From Aquarana catesbeiana (taxonomy: Eukaryota > Chordata > Amphibia > Anura > Ranidae), in NCBI RefSeq assembly GCF_042186555.1, contig NC_133325.1, positions 93,849,964-93,913,963 on the forward strand: 64,000 nucleotides of DNA. The letters are read 5' to 3'. This document shows positions 22,452-34,240 of this stretch, one piece after another. Position 1 is the first letter of the stretch. Each line of letters begins with the position of its first letter. The notes under the pieces were generated by a model. The model was given only the letters and a program-made list of their open reading frames with translations, had not been told where the DNA came from and made no database searches. The translations under genes and the position numbers were made by a program.

Positions 22452-23357
22452 CTATGTTTTCCACCATATTTAGGGTGTAATGAGAAGCATTATGCAAATG
22501 GGACAAAAGCCCCCCTCTCCCCCTGTGACAGCGTGCAGGGGTTCCTCTCCACTGCAGCTGATGTCAAATTTGTGCGGCTGTGCAAGTTTTGTAAAAACCC
22601 CAGGCTTTTTCATAATATCCCATTGAAGCCCATTTGAACTTCAGTTTAAATTCACTAAAAATATTCCAGGTACGTCAAACAAAAAGGCATTCAATGTCTG
22701 ACAGTTTGTTTTCTTTCTAAAGTAGCCACAGCCTGTGTAAAGATAGCTTGCCAGCCTGCTACAGAGAAGGACCTTCGCTGTGTGTGGAAGCAGTGATCTC
22801 TATGCAGAGGTCCGACACACCACCTGCAGAGTCAGACCTATAGCTCTGTAATCAGCAAAGTTAATGCTTTGCTGATTGGAGAGCTCTGATTTAGTGGGGT
22901 TATGTTGAACCTCTGCAGATAGACCACTGCTTCCATGCAGAGAGTAAGCGTCCCACTCTGCAGTCTGCTTGCAGGGGATGGGCTTTCCTATTGAGGCTGT
23001 GGCTGATTTAAAAACAAAATGTAAGTGATTGTTTACATTAACTTAGCCCTCTAAAGAGTGATCAATGGTGGATGTTATGTCCCTACCTCACCAGCTGTTT
23101 AAACCCTAAAAACCTGCACTACCATGTGCATTGCTCTTGGTTGCAGGATAGTTGTGGTGTGGCCCCATTCAGTTGCATAGGTCACAGGCGGTACTGCCCT
23201 GCTGAACACGACAGGGGAAGTTTTTACTGCGCTGCAATGCTTTTCATTTGTCCACCTCTGTCAACTGTCTTTGCAGCTTAAGGGCCAGTGGTTGGGGGTT
23301 CAGTAAAAGTGTGGCTCACCTGAGTGTTTTTTCTGACCGCAAGTGTAAATGAGGCCT
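22452..23357. other. No gene seen
   Basis: No supported feature. Short frames of about 69 codons resemble nothing known. Confidence 0.4.
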
Positions 23358-23660
23358 AAGCCCTCGTTCACACTAAACACGGCTTTGAAATTGTGTGAGT
23401 TCTAAAGAACTTGGACGATTTCAAAGCCGCATTTCAGTCTGACGTCGGGGGGGAATTAAAGGACATCTGTGCGAGTTCATCTGATGTCTATTGAAATCGC
23501 CCCCGAAGTCGCTAAAAGTAGTGTTGGAACCACTTTTGGAAATCGCTCTGGCGCCGCAAAAGTTGGTGTTGCATCAATTGGTATGCTCCTATTGCCGGCA
23601 ATAGGCTCCGATTTGATATGCGATTTGACCTGTCAAATCATGCCGATGTGAACGGGGGCT
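23358..23660. mobile_element. Harbinger-like MITE
   Basis: Inverted ends TAAGCCCTCGTTCACAC and TGTGAACGGGGGCTTA, with internal GATTTCAAAGC/GAAATCG segments. Same broad family as 45776-46076. Confidence 0.75.
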
Positions 23661-24229
23661 TAGACTTTACATACCTTTTTATTTTATGCACCTGGAATGT
23701 ATTTATCAATATTAAATTAAAAGTTCAGTTGGACTTTAGGATCTGTGTTGAACTGTAGCTGAAGGATGCTTTAAAGGCTTCCAGTAAGCAGACGGAGGCC
23801 TGCTGACAGCTTTGTAAAGTTTGCTGTATCAGCTGAAGCCCTAGAGTACAAAGCCTAAACAGCCTTGTAAAAGCTGAAAAGTCCTCCATAAGCAGTTGAT
23901 CAGCATGTAGCTGTTCATGGCATGATCTGCCCTTTCTTTTTGAGGGAGGAACACAATTTTAAAATTGACAGATTATAAGAATCAGCTTGTAAACTTGGAC
24001 TGCTGTTCTTGCTATTATTGTACACTAGAGGGCAGCACTTTCTTAGGCAAGCACATCATTGTTAGCTAGTTCTGGGATCAATTTTGGAAACATTTGTAAA
24101 GTTTCTGGATGTCTCATTCACACTTATTTTTTTACTGTTCTTTTTACCTATATTCAGGGCCCTATTTAAATTTCCCTTATTATTCTGTAGGAAGCAATAT
24201 GTTATTATGTATGTATATTATGTATGTAT
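23661..24229. other. No gene seen
   Basis: No supported feature; ordinary non-coding sequence. Confidence 0.4.
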
Positions 24230-25035
24230 CTCCTTCAGCCCCCATTTCCAATCACTGGCTAAATCCTGCCGCCTTAACCTCCGCAACATCTCCAGAATTC
24301 GACCCTTCCTGACTAATGACACCACAAAGCAACTTATTCACTCCTTGATTATTTCCCGCCTCGACTACTGCAACTCTCTCCTTAATGGCCTACCCTTAAG
24401 CAGGCTATCCCCCCTTCAGTCTATAATGAATGCTGCTGCTAGACTAATACACCTCACTAATCGATCCGTGACTGCTGCTCCTCTCTGCCAATCCCTTCAC
24501 TGGCTTCCCCTACCCCACCGTGTAAAATTCAAAATGCTAACCATAACATACAAGGCCATTCACAACATCGCCCCCATCTACATCACCAACCTCATCTGCA
24601 GATATCACCCAAATCGCCCCCTCCGCTCCTCCCAGGACCTCCTGCTCTCTAGCTCCCTTGTTACCACCTCCCATGCTCACCTTCAGGACTTCTCCAGAGC
24701 CTCTCCCATCCTCTGGAATTCCCTGCCCTAGTATGTCCAATCAGCCCCTACCCTGTCTACCTTTAGGAGATCCCTGAAAACTCATTTATTCAGGGAAGCC
24801 TATCCCACACCCACATAACTGTCCCTGAGCCACCCCCATCAAATCATTCTTTGCAGCTATTACCTTTTGTACCACCACCTCCTCCCTTTAGAATGTAAGT
24901 TCTACGAGCAGGGCCCTCCTGTACCTTTTGTATTGAACTGTACTGTAATTGTGTTGTCCCCCTTATACATTGTAAAGCGCTGCGTAAACTGTTGGCGCTA
25001 TATAAATCTCGTATAATAATAATAATAATAATATG
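24230..25035 (+). mobile_element. L2-type LINE, 5'-truncated
   Basis: C-terminal part of the L2 reverse-transcriptase ORF, followed by the L2 3' tail (TTGTAAAGCGCTGCG, TTGGCGCTATATAAAT) and an (ATA)n end at 25011-25032. The short tandem tail is typical of L2 integration. Confidence 0.9.
24234..24731 (+). pseudogene. L2 LINE ORF2 C-terminal fragment
   Basis: About 165 readable codons after the RT core: LDYCNSLLNGLP, AARLI, LHWLP, ITYKAIH, LRSS and APxLWNSLP-type motifs in order. These match the end of L2/CR1-clade ORF2. The usual ORF is near 900 residues, so only the last fifth remains. A stop TAG at 24729 cuts the final stretch, and the natural tail continues in frame to about 24800. Inactive. 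Confidence 0.88.
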
Positions 25036-25254
25036 CAAATGTTATTATGTTAAAATTAATTTATAGTTGTCATTGCTGAGCTAAAGATTTTTGAAGGTGC
25101 AAGATCTAGTTTTGTCATCTTCATACTTGTATCCCCTGAGCTAGAACCAGCGTGCAGATAATCAAGTATTGAAATCCTGGATTGCCTCTGAACCACATTC
25201 TAGTTCTAGGATGGCCAAACCCCACCTGCTAAATCTGGGAGCTGGAGATATAAC

Positions 25255-26045
25255 TGTAGCAAAGTCCCGGGGCCCCTGAAGCCCAATGGTGACCTCCAGA
25301 GTTAGGGACAGCTGACATCCTTCGGTGTAGAGTGGGTTGCAATGCATGGTGGGTGTAATGCAATATGAAAGGGTGGGCGCCAGACAGTTTTAGAATGCAA
25401 AAGAGATTTATTGTCTCTTAAACAGAACTGTGGGAGAAAGGGTTAGGGCCAGGACACCCTTAGGTAGACGCAATGGTAATTGGCAGACTCCGCGACTTCT
25501 ATAGGCACACAGCTGTACAGGTGAAGGCCTGCAGCAGGACACCACTTCTGTATAGGCTTGGCACTCACAGATACTCTTCAAGCATCACCCCTGCGGACAT
25601 GCTAGGTCCCTGGCTTGGCACTCACTGATGCTCCACAAGCGTCACCACTGCTGTCCCGCTGGGTCCCTGACTTAGCACTTGCTGAAGTTTTCCCACTTCT
25701 TCACCATCCCTGGTTGGCAAGAAGTCTGCTCTGATACTGGCCTCAGCTTACACACAGTGGTCTCCGGTAACAAGGTGGATGGTCCATTAGTGGCGACAGT
25801 TTTCCCTCTACCTCTGACCACAACTGGTTCCCCGGCCGGTGGAACCGTTACTTCTGGTTGGACTACAAGCCCGCAGTCCCAACCCTACGCTGCTCTCCTG
25901 CTTTTGGATAGGCCCTCAGACAGCCTAGCAGCCAGATGTCCCCGGGATAAGCCTTAGGTTTCTGGCCTAGCAGCCCAGGGCAATACGACACATGAGAGAG
26001 AGTGTGTCTCGTTCCATCAAGGACTGGTAGATAGCAGAATCCATA
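25255..26045 (-). mobile_element. Inverted, 5'-truncated copy of the 20.9-kb LTR
   Basis: Reverse complement of the 3' part of 20902-22451, from the terminal TGTAGCA (25255) through the reversed poly(A) signal TTTATT (25407-25412). It also covers the repeated 'TGGCTTGGCACTCA' and 'CTGGGTCCCTG' segments. Homology fades near 26045. Confidence 0.8.
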
Positions 26046-26519
26046 TACAGTAGTGCTGGTATTCTATATAGTGGTAACCGTAGATGTGGTCCAGAGGTGC
26101 TCACTCTTCTATTTGGTAGCTGCTAATGCCAGAGAAATTTTTTTGGCACTCCAAATTGTAAGATTGAGGGAACCTTTGATGTGATTGGGAGATTTTGAAG
26201 TTTTTTTTTTGTTTCACAAAGTTAGGGATTTTGCAGTTAATTTCATCAAGGCAGCTCTGTGCATCCTCCCAGGTTTTGCATTGATAAGCAACATTTATGT
26301 TTTTTTTATTCATTTTAGACCGGAATGCCTTGAGATGCCTCGAAATTTGGCAAATTTTGAAAATCCAGCACAAATTTTGCAAACTTTGATAATTCACTGA
26401 ATGCGCAGATGTGCCAAAGGGCTTTGCCCAGCCTTCGGGACCCAGAAGAGACCTGCAGCACATCTGTGCATTCATGGGGTTTTCTGCACATGCACAGACA
26501 AGCTGGAAGCTGGGACCTT
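26046..26519. other. No gene seen
   Basis: No supported feature. Confidence 0.4.
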
Positions 26520-26787
26520 TAGGCTGGGTTTAGACTTTATACGGATGCGGCTCACAGCAGGGGGTCCAGTGTGTCCCTGTTCTCCGTTTCAGGGACGAAT
26601 CCTGAATTTTTTTGCCTGAATTCGGACCTGAAATGGAGCCAAAGACAGGACCCTTGTGCAATTCGCTCCGCAGCCGCCCCGGAGATATGTGAACCGGCTT
26701 TATAGAGAGCCGGTCACAGTCTCCTGTCATGCGAATTGGATGCGGAAAAATCTGCATCAAATTCACATAAGTGTGAACCCAGCCTTA
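26520..26787. mobile_element. Harbinger-like MITE, 268 bp
   Basis: Inverted ends GGCTGGGTTTAGAC and GTGTGAACCCAGCC, with TTA on both sides (26519-26521, 26785-26787). Confidence 0.88.
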
Positions 26788-27061
26788 TACAGAATACCAG
26801 TGGCGTCTCTAGGGGGTGGCATTTGGGGCTATAGCCCCGAATCTGGGGCCCATAGCCCTGAGTCTCTCAGAGATAGCCGTGGCCTCTCTGCAACCCGGTC
26901 ATGAGTGCGGCGGGCAGCACCAGAGAGCGGGCAGGCAGCACGGGAGAGCCGGGAGATGAAATCATCTTTCACCACCCGCCCTGCACTACCACTGTTTCGC
27001 TCTCACTGTGGAGCCGCGGGCAGCTGAGAGATGACATCATCTCTCACTGCCCACCCTCTCT

Positions 27062-29312
27062 CTGGTGACCCTGATGTAAGGAGGGGCTCTCTGGGGACCC
27101 TGATGTAGGTGGGAGAGGCTCTCTAGGGACGCTGATGCAAGGGGGAGGCTCTTTGGGGACTCTGATGTAAGGGGAGGCTCTCTGGGGGCCCTAATGTAAA
27201 GAAGGGGCTCTCTTGGGACCCTGATGTAAGGAAGGGGCTCTCTTGTTGCCCTGATGTATGGAAGGGATTCTCTGGGGACCCTGATGTAAGGAGGGGGCTC
27301 TCAGGGGACCCTGATGTAAGAGGGAGGCTCTCTGGGGACCCTGATGTAAGAGGGAGGCTCTCTGGGGACCCTGATGTAAGGGGGCTCTCTGGGGACCCTG
27401 ATACAAGTGGAGGTTCTCTGGTGACTCTGATTTAAGATGTAAGTGTGGGAGGCTCTCTGGGGACCCCGATGTAAGGAAGGGCTCTCTGGGGACCCTGATG
27501 CAAGGGGCGAGGGCTCTCTGCGGACCCTGATGCAAGAGGGGGCTCTCTGGGGACCCTGATGCAAGAGGGGGGCTCTCTGGGGACCCTGATGCAAGAGGGG
27601 GCTCTCTGGGGGACCCTAAAGTAAGTGGGGGTGCTCTCTGGGGACCCTGATGTAAGTGGGGGAGGCTCTCTGGGGACCCTGATGCATGGGGGAGGCTCTC
27701 TGGGGACCCTGAGGTAAGGGAGGGCTCTCTGGGACCCTGATGTAAGGAAGGTGCTCTCTTGGGACCCTGATGTAAGGAGGGGGCTCTCGGGGGACCCTGA
27801 TGTAAGAGGGAGGCTCTCGGGGGACCCTGATGTAAGGGGGCTCTCTGGGACCCTGGTGTAAAGAAGGTGCTCTCTGGGGACCCAGATGTATGGAAGGGAC
27901 TCTCTGGGGACCCTGATGTATGGAAAGGGCTCTCTGAGGATCCTGATGTAAGGAAGGGACTCTCTGGGGAACCTGATGTAAGGAAGGGGTTCTCTGGGGA
28001 ACCTGATGTAAGGAAGGGGCTCTCTGGGGAACCTGATGTAAGGAAGGGGCTCTCTGGGGAACCTGATGTAAGGAAGGGGCTCTCTGGGGAACCTGATGTA
28101 AGGAAGGGGCTCTCTTGGGACCCTGGTGTAAGGAGGGGCTCTCTGGGGACCCTGATCCAAGTGGGGCTCTCTGGGGACCCTGATGTAAGAAAGGGGCTCT
28201 CTGGGGACCCTGATGCAAGGGGGAGGATCTCTGGGGACCCTGATGCATGGGGGTGGCTCTCTGGAGACTCTGATGTAAGGGGGGCTCTCTGGGACCCTGA
28301 TGTAAGGAAGGGGCTCTCTGGGGACCCTGATGTAAGGAAGGGGCTCTCTGGGGACCCTGATGTAAGGTGGGGGCTCTCTGGGGACCCTGATGTAAGGTGG
28401 GGGCTTTCTGGGGACCCTGATGTAAGGAGGGGGCTCTCTGGGGACCCTGATGTAAGAAGGGGGCTCTCTGGGGACCCTAATGTAAGGAGGGGGACTCTCT
28501 GGAGACCCTGATGCAAGAGGGGCTCTCTGAGGACCCTGATATAAGTGGGGATGCTCTCTGGGGACGCTGATGTAAGTGTGGGAGGCTCTCTGGGGACCCT
28601 GATGCAAGGTGGAGGCTCTCGGGGGACCCTGATGTAAGGGGAGCTCTCTGGGACCCTGATGTAAGGGGAGCTCTCTGGGACCCTGATGTAAGGAAGGGGC
28701 TCTCTTGGGACCCTGATGTAAAGAAGGTGCTCTCTGGGGACCCTGATGTATGGAAGGGACTCCCTGGGGACCCTGATATAAGGAAGGGGCTCTATGAGGA
28801 TCCTGATGTAAGGAAGGGGCTCTCTGGGGACCCTGATGTAAGTAGGGGCTCTCTGGGGACCCTGATATAAGGAGGGGCTCTCTGGGGACCCTGATATAAG
28901 GAGGGGCTCTCTGGGGACCCTGATGCAAGTGGGAAAGGCTCTCTGGGGACCCTGAAGTAAGGGGGGGACCTCTCTCGGGACCTTGATGTAAGGGGGCCTC
29001 TCTGGGGAACCTGATGCGAGGGGGGCTCTCTGCGGACCGCGATGCGAGGGGGGCTCTCTGCGGACCCTGATGTAAGAAAGGGGCTCTCTGAGGACCCTGA
29101 TGTAAGAAAGGGGCTCTCTGAGGACCCTGATGTAAGAAAGGGGCTCTCTGGGGACCTTGATGTGAGGGGGAGGCTCTCTGGGGACCCTGATGAAAGGGGG
29201 GCTCTCTGGGGACCCTGATGCAAGGGGAGCCTCTCTGGGGACCCTGATGTAAGTGGGGGGGCTCTCTGGGAACCCTGATGTAAGGGGGGTTCTCTGGGGA
29301 CCCTGATGTAAT
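27062..29312. repeat. About 29-bp minisatellite, roughly 75-80 copies
   Basis: Degenerate units of GGGGCTCTCTGGGGACCCTG plus ATGTAAGGA, varying between about 26 and 31 bp. The unit has few stops on either strand, so very long frames (up to about 750 codons on the minus strand) arise by chance. Adjacent shorter-period variants are clustered, as expected for local unequal exchange. Confidence 0.95.
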
Positions 29313-29317
29313 GATAT

Positions 29318-29328
29318 TATATATAATG

Positions 29329-29406
<78 letters not shown>
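29318..29406. repeat. Compound (TA)n(CA)n microsatellite
   Basis: About 24 TA then about 13 CA dinucleotides at the edge of the minisatellite. Confidence 0.95.
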
Positions 29407-29518
29407 ACACGTATACTATATACATGTGTATGCCCACCCAAGTGTATGACTTTTACTTTGCTGCTATGGGCTCTAGCCCCAGATCTTTTGTAGACCTAGC
29501 ATCGCCCCTGCAGATTAC

Positions 29519-29997
29519 TTTATTAATCCCAAAGGGAAATTGTTACAACAGATACACTTAAGACAACACAAGATCACAACAATAAACTGAAAAAGTTGCA
29601 AAAACACAACAAAATTAACAATAACAACCATTAACCCCAAATAACAAAATTAAAACTACACTACAAATAAAACATCCATACCAATAAAATAAAACATAGA
29701 AAATACCTGCAGTGTTTTCACACATGCGCAGGGAAACGGAAATAAAAATGCTTTATATTTGTAGGGGATGGTTAGAGCCCCTGTCAGCTTGTTTTTGTCA
29801 TCAGGGTTGCCACCTTTCCATCAAAATACTAGCAGCCTCAGTGTTTGTGGCTTATTTTAAGGGGCGTGGCCTCCACAGGATATTCTCGTAATGGTTTTAA
29901 AAGCAGTTTCAAACAATAATGGAGACTAGGGATGAACAAGCAAAATATGAGAACTCTGCAAATGTATTACACAGCATTCATGAAAGAAGGACAACCT
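29519..29997. other. No gene; possible SINE/LINE 3' end
   Basis: 29519-29545 (TTTATTAATCCCAAAGGGAA) resembles a widespread vertebrate retroelement 3' tail in reverse orientation. The rest is A-rich and non-coding. Confidence 0.35.
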
Positions 29998-30169
29998 GGG
30001 GTTAATTTATTAAAATTCAAATACAATCTGGTGCAGCTCTGCATAGAAACCAATCAGCTTCCAGATTTTTTGCCAAAGCTGAATTAAACAAGCTGAAGTT
30101 AGAAGCTGATTGGCTACCATGCAGAGCTGCACCAGATTTTGCACTCTCCAGTTTTAGTAAATTAACCCC
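29998..30169. mobile_element. Palindromic MITE, GGGGTTAATTTA family
   Basis: Ends GGGGTTAATTTATTAAAA and the complement of GTTTTAGTAAATTAACCCC. The arms (GGTGCAGCTCTGCAT, CCAATCAGCTTC) are complementary over most of their length. Same family as the split copy at 43122-44407. Confidence 0.85.
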
Positions 30170-30809
30170 CAAGTCTGTTGGGCTGCATTTCTTAATGAAG
30201 GCCCAATGCAATGACAAGCTGAGGTCCATTGTTCCCGATAAAACCAGTTCATATTAATGCACAAAGTTGGTATACGCTGGACAAAAATGAAATATGCTAC
30301 ATTTAAACACAACGCAACAGCCTGCAACACACTACATTGCACATTAAGGTAACCAAGAAATAGTATTTTGGCTTCTGCTTTGGAAAAAAATTCCCATTAA
30401 CACAATGGGTTACAAAGAAAATGGATGTCAACTCAAGTGCATTTATTGACAGGTAAATAAATTATGCAGAGATTGACCATACTTATTATTCATAGTACTT
30501 TGGTTCTAATGCAGGACAGCATGTAGATTACAGCAGTAGGCAATGTACAGAATTCAGCAATAGGTGGCATATAGGATGGCATGCAGATAACAGCAGTAGG
30601 TGACGTACAGTGCGGTGTACAGAGTACAACAGTAAGTAACATACAGTACAAGAGAGTGGATTTAAACATGGAAAATGGGAACAACCATGCCTAAACAGGC
30701 GTAGAGGAATTCAGTATCATTGCCCTCTACGTATAATACTCTTTCAACTTCACTCCCTTGGCAATTTGGCAACAAGTCACACCTTTACCCATGTAAATCA
30801 AAGGATTAA
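30170..30809. repeat. Non-coding; degenerate tandem repeat at 30510-30660
   Basis: Three to four imperfect units containing ACAGCAGTAGGYRAYGTACAG occur at about 30530-30640. No gene in the rest. Confidence 0.5.
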
Positions 30810-32186
30810 AGCCGTGTACACACGATCGGATTTTCTGACAGGAAATGTGTGATGACATGTGTAATGACTGTTGATGGAAAATCCGACCGTGTGTATGCTC
30901 CATCGGACAATTGTTGTCGGATTTTCCGCGGACAAATGTTGGATGGCAGGTTTTAAAATTTTCCGCGGACAAATGTCTGTTGTCGGATTTTCCGAGTGTG
31001 TGTACACAAGTCCATCGGACAAAAGTCCAAAGTACAAACACGCATGCTCGGAAGCAAGGACAAGCCAGAAGTGGTCGGTCTTGTAAACTAGCGCTCGTAA
31101 TGGAGAATTAACATTCGTGACGTGGCAAATTATGAAATCTCAAAATGCAGCGCACAATTCTCTTCTTCTTTAATGGGATAATAATGAAGCTGCTTTGCTG
31201 GTGATACTGATGAAGTTGTTGTAAACTAATTTTCAAAGGCTTTTTTTTTTTCTAGCCATATCAAGAATAATATAATTATGCTTTTTTTGGGGGGCAAGTT
31301 ACCACATCACCATTATCTCGTAGTTTTAAGATCAAAGATACAACTATGTTGGTGTCCCTTGTCAATTTTACATTGTATTTTTTTAAATGTAACTGCCTAC
31401 TCCCAAACTGTCATTTGACGTAAAATAGCCAAGTATTATTCTCCACAATTTCTTTATTGTGCATTAAAAAAAGAAAACAAATAAAATTAGACATGCTATC
31501 TGCCAATAGAACTTAACCAAAAATTACATTCTGTGCATCCAAAAATATAGAAAATATAACAAATCAAATCATTATTATTCAACCAAAAAATAAAATACAC
31601 GCCTCATGCATGTGTCCTGCTTTTTTAATATAGGGGGTCACCAATGCCAAGAGTTGGTGAAAGCAGGGGTCCGTCATCCGGAGATAATTCCGAAAAACAT
31701 CTGGATTATTCTCCTGGAGCTCCCGCAGCAAAGGCATAATTGGTCACAATTAATAAAGCAACCAATTTTTGATCCAAGAAATCCTCCTCCTCCTGTTCCT
31801 GGACTTGGGTCAAAGCGATAACTTATGTTATCACGTTATGTCCTCCGATTCCGCAACATGTCCGGTTGACGAACGGCCATTCAGAAACGAACTGAAGAGC
31901 ATGAAATAAAAAGCGTGAACTGAAAAGCGCGAAATGAAAAGCGCAAAACGAAAAGTGCAAAATGAAAAGCGCAAATCAACACTTACCAAAGTTATACTAA
32001 CTAATTAGCAGAAGGAGCCCAAAGGGTGGTGCTAAAGAGCTGAAAAACCATGTAGTATGTCACTACGTTTGTGTTTGTTGGCCGACAATTCCTTGCCGTT
32101 TGTATACAAGACAAAATCCAGGCACACGCCTTCGGACAAAAGGCAGAGGTTTTGTCTGCGGAAAATACGATCGTGTGTACGAGGCT
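30810..32186 (-). mobile_element. PIF/Harbinger deletion derivative
   Basis: Inverted ends AGCCGTGTACACACGATCGG and the complement of CGATCGTGTGTACGAGGCT, with TAA target copies at 30807-30809 and 32187-32189. 1377 bp. The subterminal text (AATGCAGCGCACAATTCTCT) matches the 1-3050 element on the opposite strand (GCGCTGCATT near 2704). It keeps only a short piece of transposase. Confidence 0.88.
31621..31737 (-). pseudogene. HARBI1-like transposase N-terminal fragment
   Basis: 39 codons read MPLLRELQENNPDVFRNYLR, then MTDPCFHQLLALV and YIKK, a good match to the region just ahead of the helix-turn-helix in Harbinger transposases. A TGA lies four codons upstream and the remaining roughly 300 residues, including the DDE catalytic part, are absent. 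This identifies the element's superfamily. Confidence 0.7.
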
Positions 32187-32189
32187 TAA

Positions 32190-34124
32190 CACCTATGCAG
32201 ACTTCCTGCCACCAAGAATGGGATCATGCAACCAAAACAGGGTGCTTCTACAACTTTCACACCACCCATCCTATTCTTGGACAGTCAACATCTATACATT
32301 CAATAGTGATTGGTGTCTGTGCTATTTCCAGGTACTCATTGGAACTGAAGAAGTGCTTGAGAAACGTCTTCAACAGTACAAAACAAGTCCAGTTGAATGT
32401 AATTATTACTAGCGACCCTATAGGCATTCTAATCCTTCGTCACCCTATCCAAAACTAAAAGAAAAAAAGAAAAATCTTTTGGCTAGATATAACTTTTAAT
32501 TGTATATGTCCCTGCTTGGTGTATTATACATCAGTGGTAGGTAGGATTTTCAAGAGAGTTTGGGGTCTCCAGCTAGCCAAAGACAATTGATTGTATTTTT
32601 TATGGACATGTTAAGTTTTTGGGGTTTTTTGCTTAGATAGCACACCTGGCAGCTAGAGAGTTAACACGTTATACTGTATCCAGATTTTCACAATATCTTA
32701 TAAAAGAACTGCATTTGAATAAAACTTGGCAGGATTGTTGCCATTTTTTGTCCAACTTTCCATTCAGCCCAATGTGATCCAGAAACATGAATAAGCAAAA
32801 TTCGGCTTTAACACATACAGATTACACACCAGCCAGCCTTACAGTATGAAAATCAACGTGGAACTGGCTCCACTGCGTATCTGTCCAAGCTTCAATGTGA
32901 AAAGCCATAAACATATCTGTCCATATACCTGCCCATCTCTAGGTGAAGCCCCCACACCCCTGACCTCGGGAACACCGCCAGGAAATCTGGAACTTCTGGC
33001 AAGTAAGGGAGTGTGGAAAAATGTATGTGGCTAAAAAAAAACACCACCAGACAACAATCAGGGTAATGAATATGGATATGTTCAGGAGCCCCGTGCATTC
33101 CCATTTACCTGAACAATTCTTGCAGACGGTTTCCAAGTTGCTGGGACCGGCGGAAGATTTGCTTCGTTTTGTGAGCCAAGTATAACATATGCTGTAATGG
33201 AATATTTCTGACTGTTGCCTAATGATGAATAGGAGGCCCTGAGCTTGCTGGAACCACAGACACATATCATGCTACAGTATCAGTGAATGGGGTGATAAGC
33301 TAGGCTTTCTTTCATACAAATATGCATAAAGAGCACCTGTTCAGGAGTTTAGTTCTGTTGAATACTTTACAAATGTTTGAGTAAGGGTTCGTTCTCATGT
33401 GCAGCAGCCCTTGCCACCCCCTCTGAAATGTGAAATGTGGTGGATCACTTTTCGGAGGGTATTTGACAGGCTGTGATAAGGCAATATGTCTGTTTTAACC
33501 CTGAAGAGGCTGAGCCACTACACCACCACTATGTGCATTGCACAAAGTTGCACGGCATTGTGGTGCAGCCCCATACACTTAACTAGATTGTGCCACCTGG
33601 TAGGACCACCAGCCAAATGCAAAATGTGGTTTCATATTTGTCATGGCCGCTATGAAGCATCTCAGCCTCAGCATGTGTACAACCCTGAACAGCTGCATCT
33701 CCTTGTTCAGATGGGCACTCAGGAGGGGGTAACCCCCCCCCCCTATTTTACCTTTCCCCCCAGAACAAGCCCATTGGCACAACCCCCAGTTATATTTTCA
33801 CTTATTCAGAGAGACTCTTTGTGTTTTATTACATTGAAAAATATCCAGCTTGATGTAGACCTCAGACTCCCTATATCCCAACTGTATGCAAGGAGGTAGG
33901 CAAAGGTGAAGGGAACAAACACACTGGCCAGCTGGTATCCAAGGCTTTGGAATGCTACAAAGACAGGTGAAACAGTGCTGCAACCACCTCTTCCTTGCAC
34001 AGCTCTGGATGTCAGGTGTACAGGCAAAGATGGTTTCTGATCACCTCCACCAGTGTACAATACATAAGAAAAGCCGTCTCTCTGATAAGTCAGCAAAAAA
34101 TAGTTCTTTATTTAAAAATATTGC
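32190..34124. other. No gene seen (1.9 kb)
   Basis: No supported coding frame, RNA or transposon end. A C-run lies at about 33738-33749. Confidence 0.4.
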
Positions 34125-34240
34125 GGTACGGCTGTTAGAAATTCCAACGTGTTTCGGCTGCCAGGCCTTAATCATGTTCAATTATGGCCATGATTAAGGC
34201 CTGATGCTCGAAATGCGTTGGTGTTTCTATCAGCTGTACC
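34125..34240. repeat. Foldback repeat with hammerhead-like half-motifs in both arms
   Basis: Left arm 34125-34176 and right arm 34189-34240 are inverted copies, for example AGGCCTTAATCATG against CATGATTAAGGCCT. Each arm carries the GAAAYRCGTTGG side of the motif. CTGATG survives in the right arm only, with stem II lost. Confidence 0.75.

Larger units (their letters stand above)
26798..29510. mobile_element. hAT-type non-autonomous element filled by a minisatellite
   Basis: Ends CAGTGGCGTCTCTAGG and the complement of CCTAGCATCGCCCCTG are inverted. An 8-bp duplication flanks them, CAGAATAC at 26790-26797 and CAGATTAC at 29511-29518, with one mismatch. Most of the interior is tandem repeat, then a TA/CA microsatellite. 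No transposase. Confidence 0.75.

Noticed and set aside
27191..29437. Open frames of about 750 and 670 codons on the minus strand
   Set aside because: They are translations of the 29-bp minisatellite in different frames. Unit lengths vary and no domain is present.
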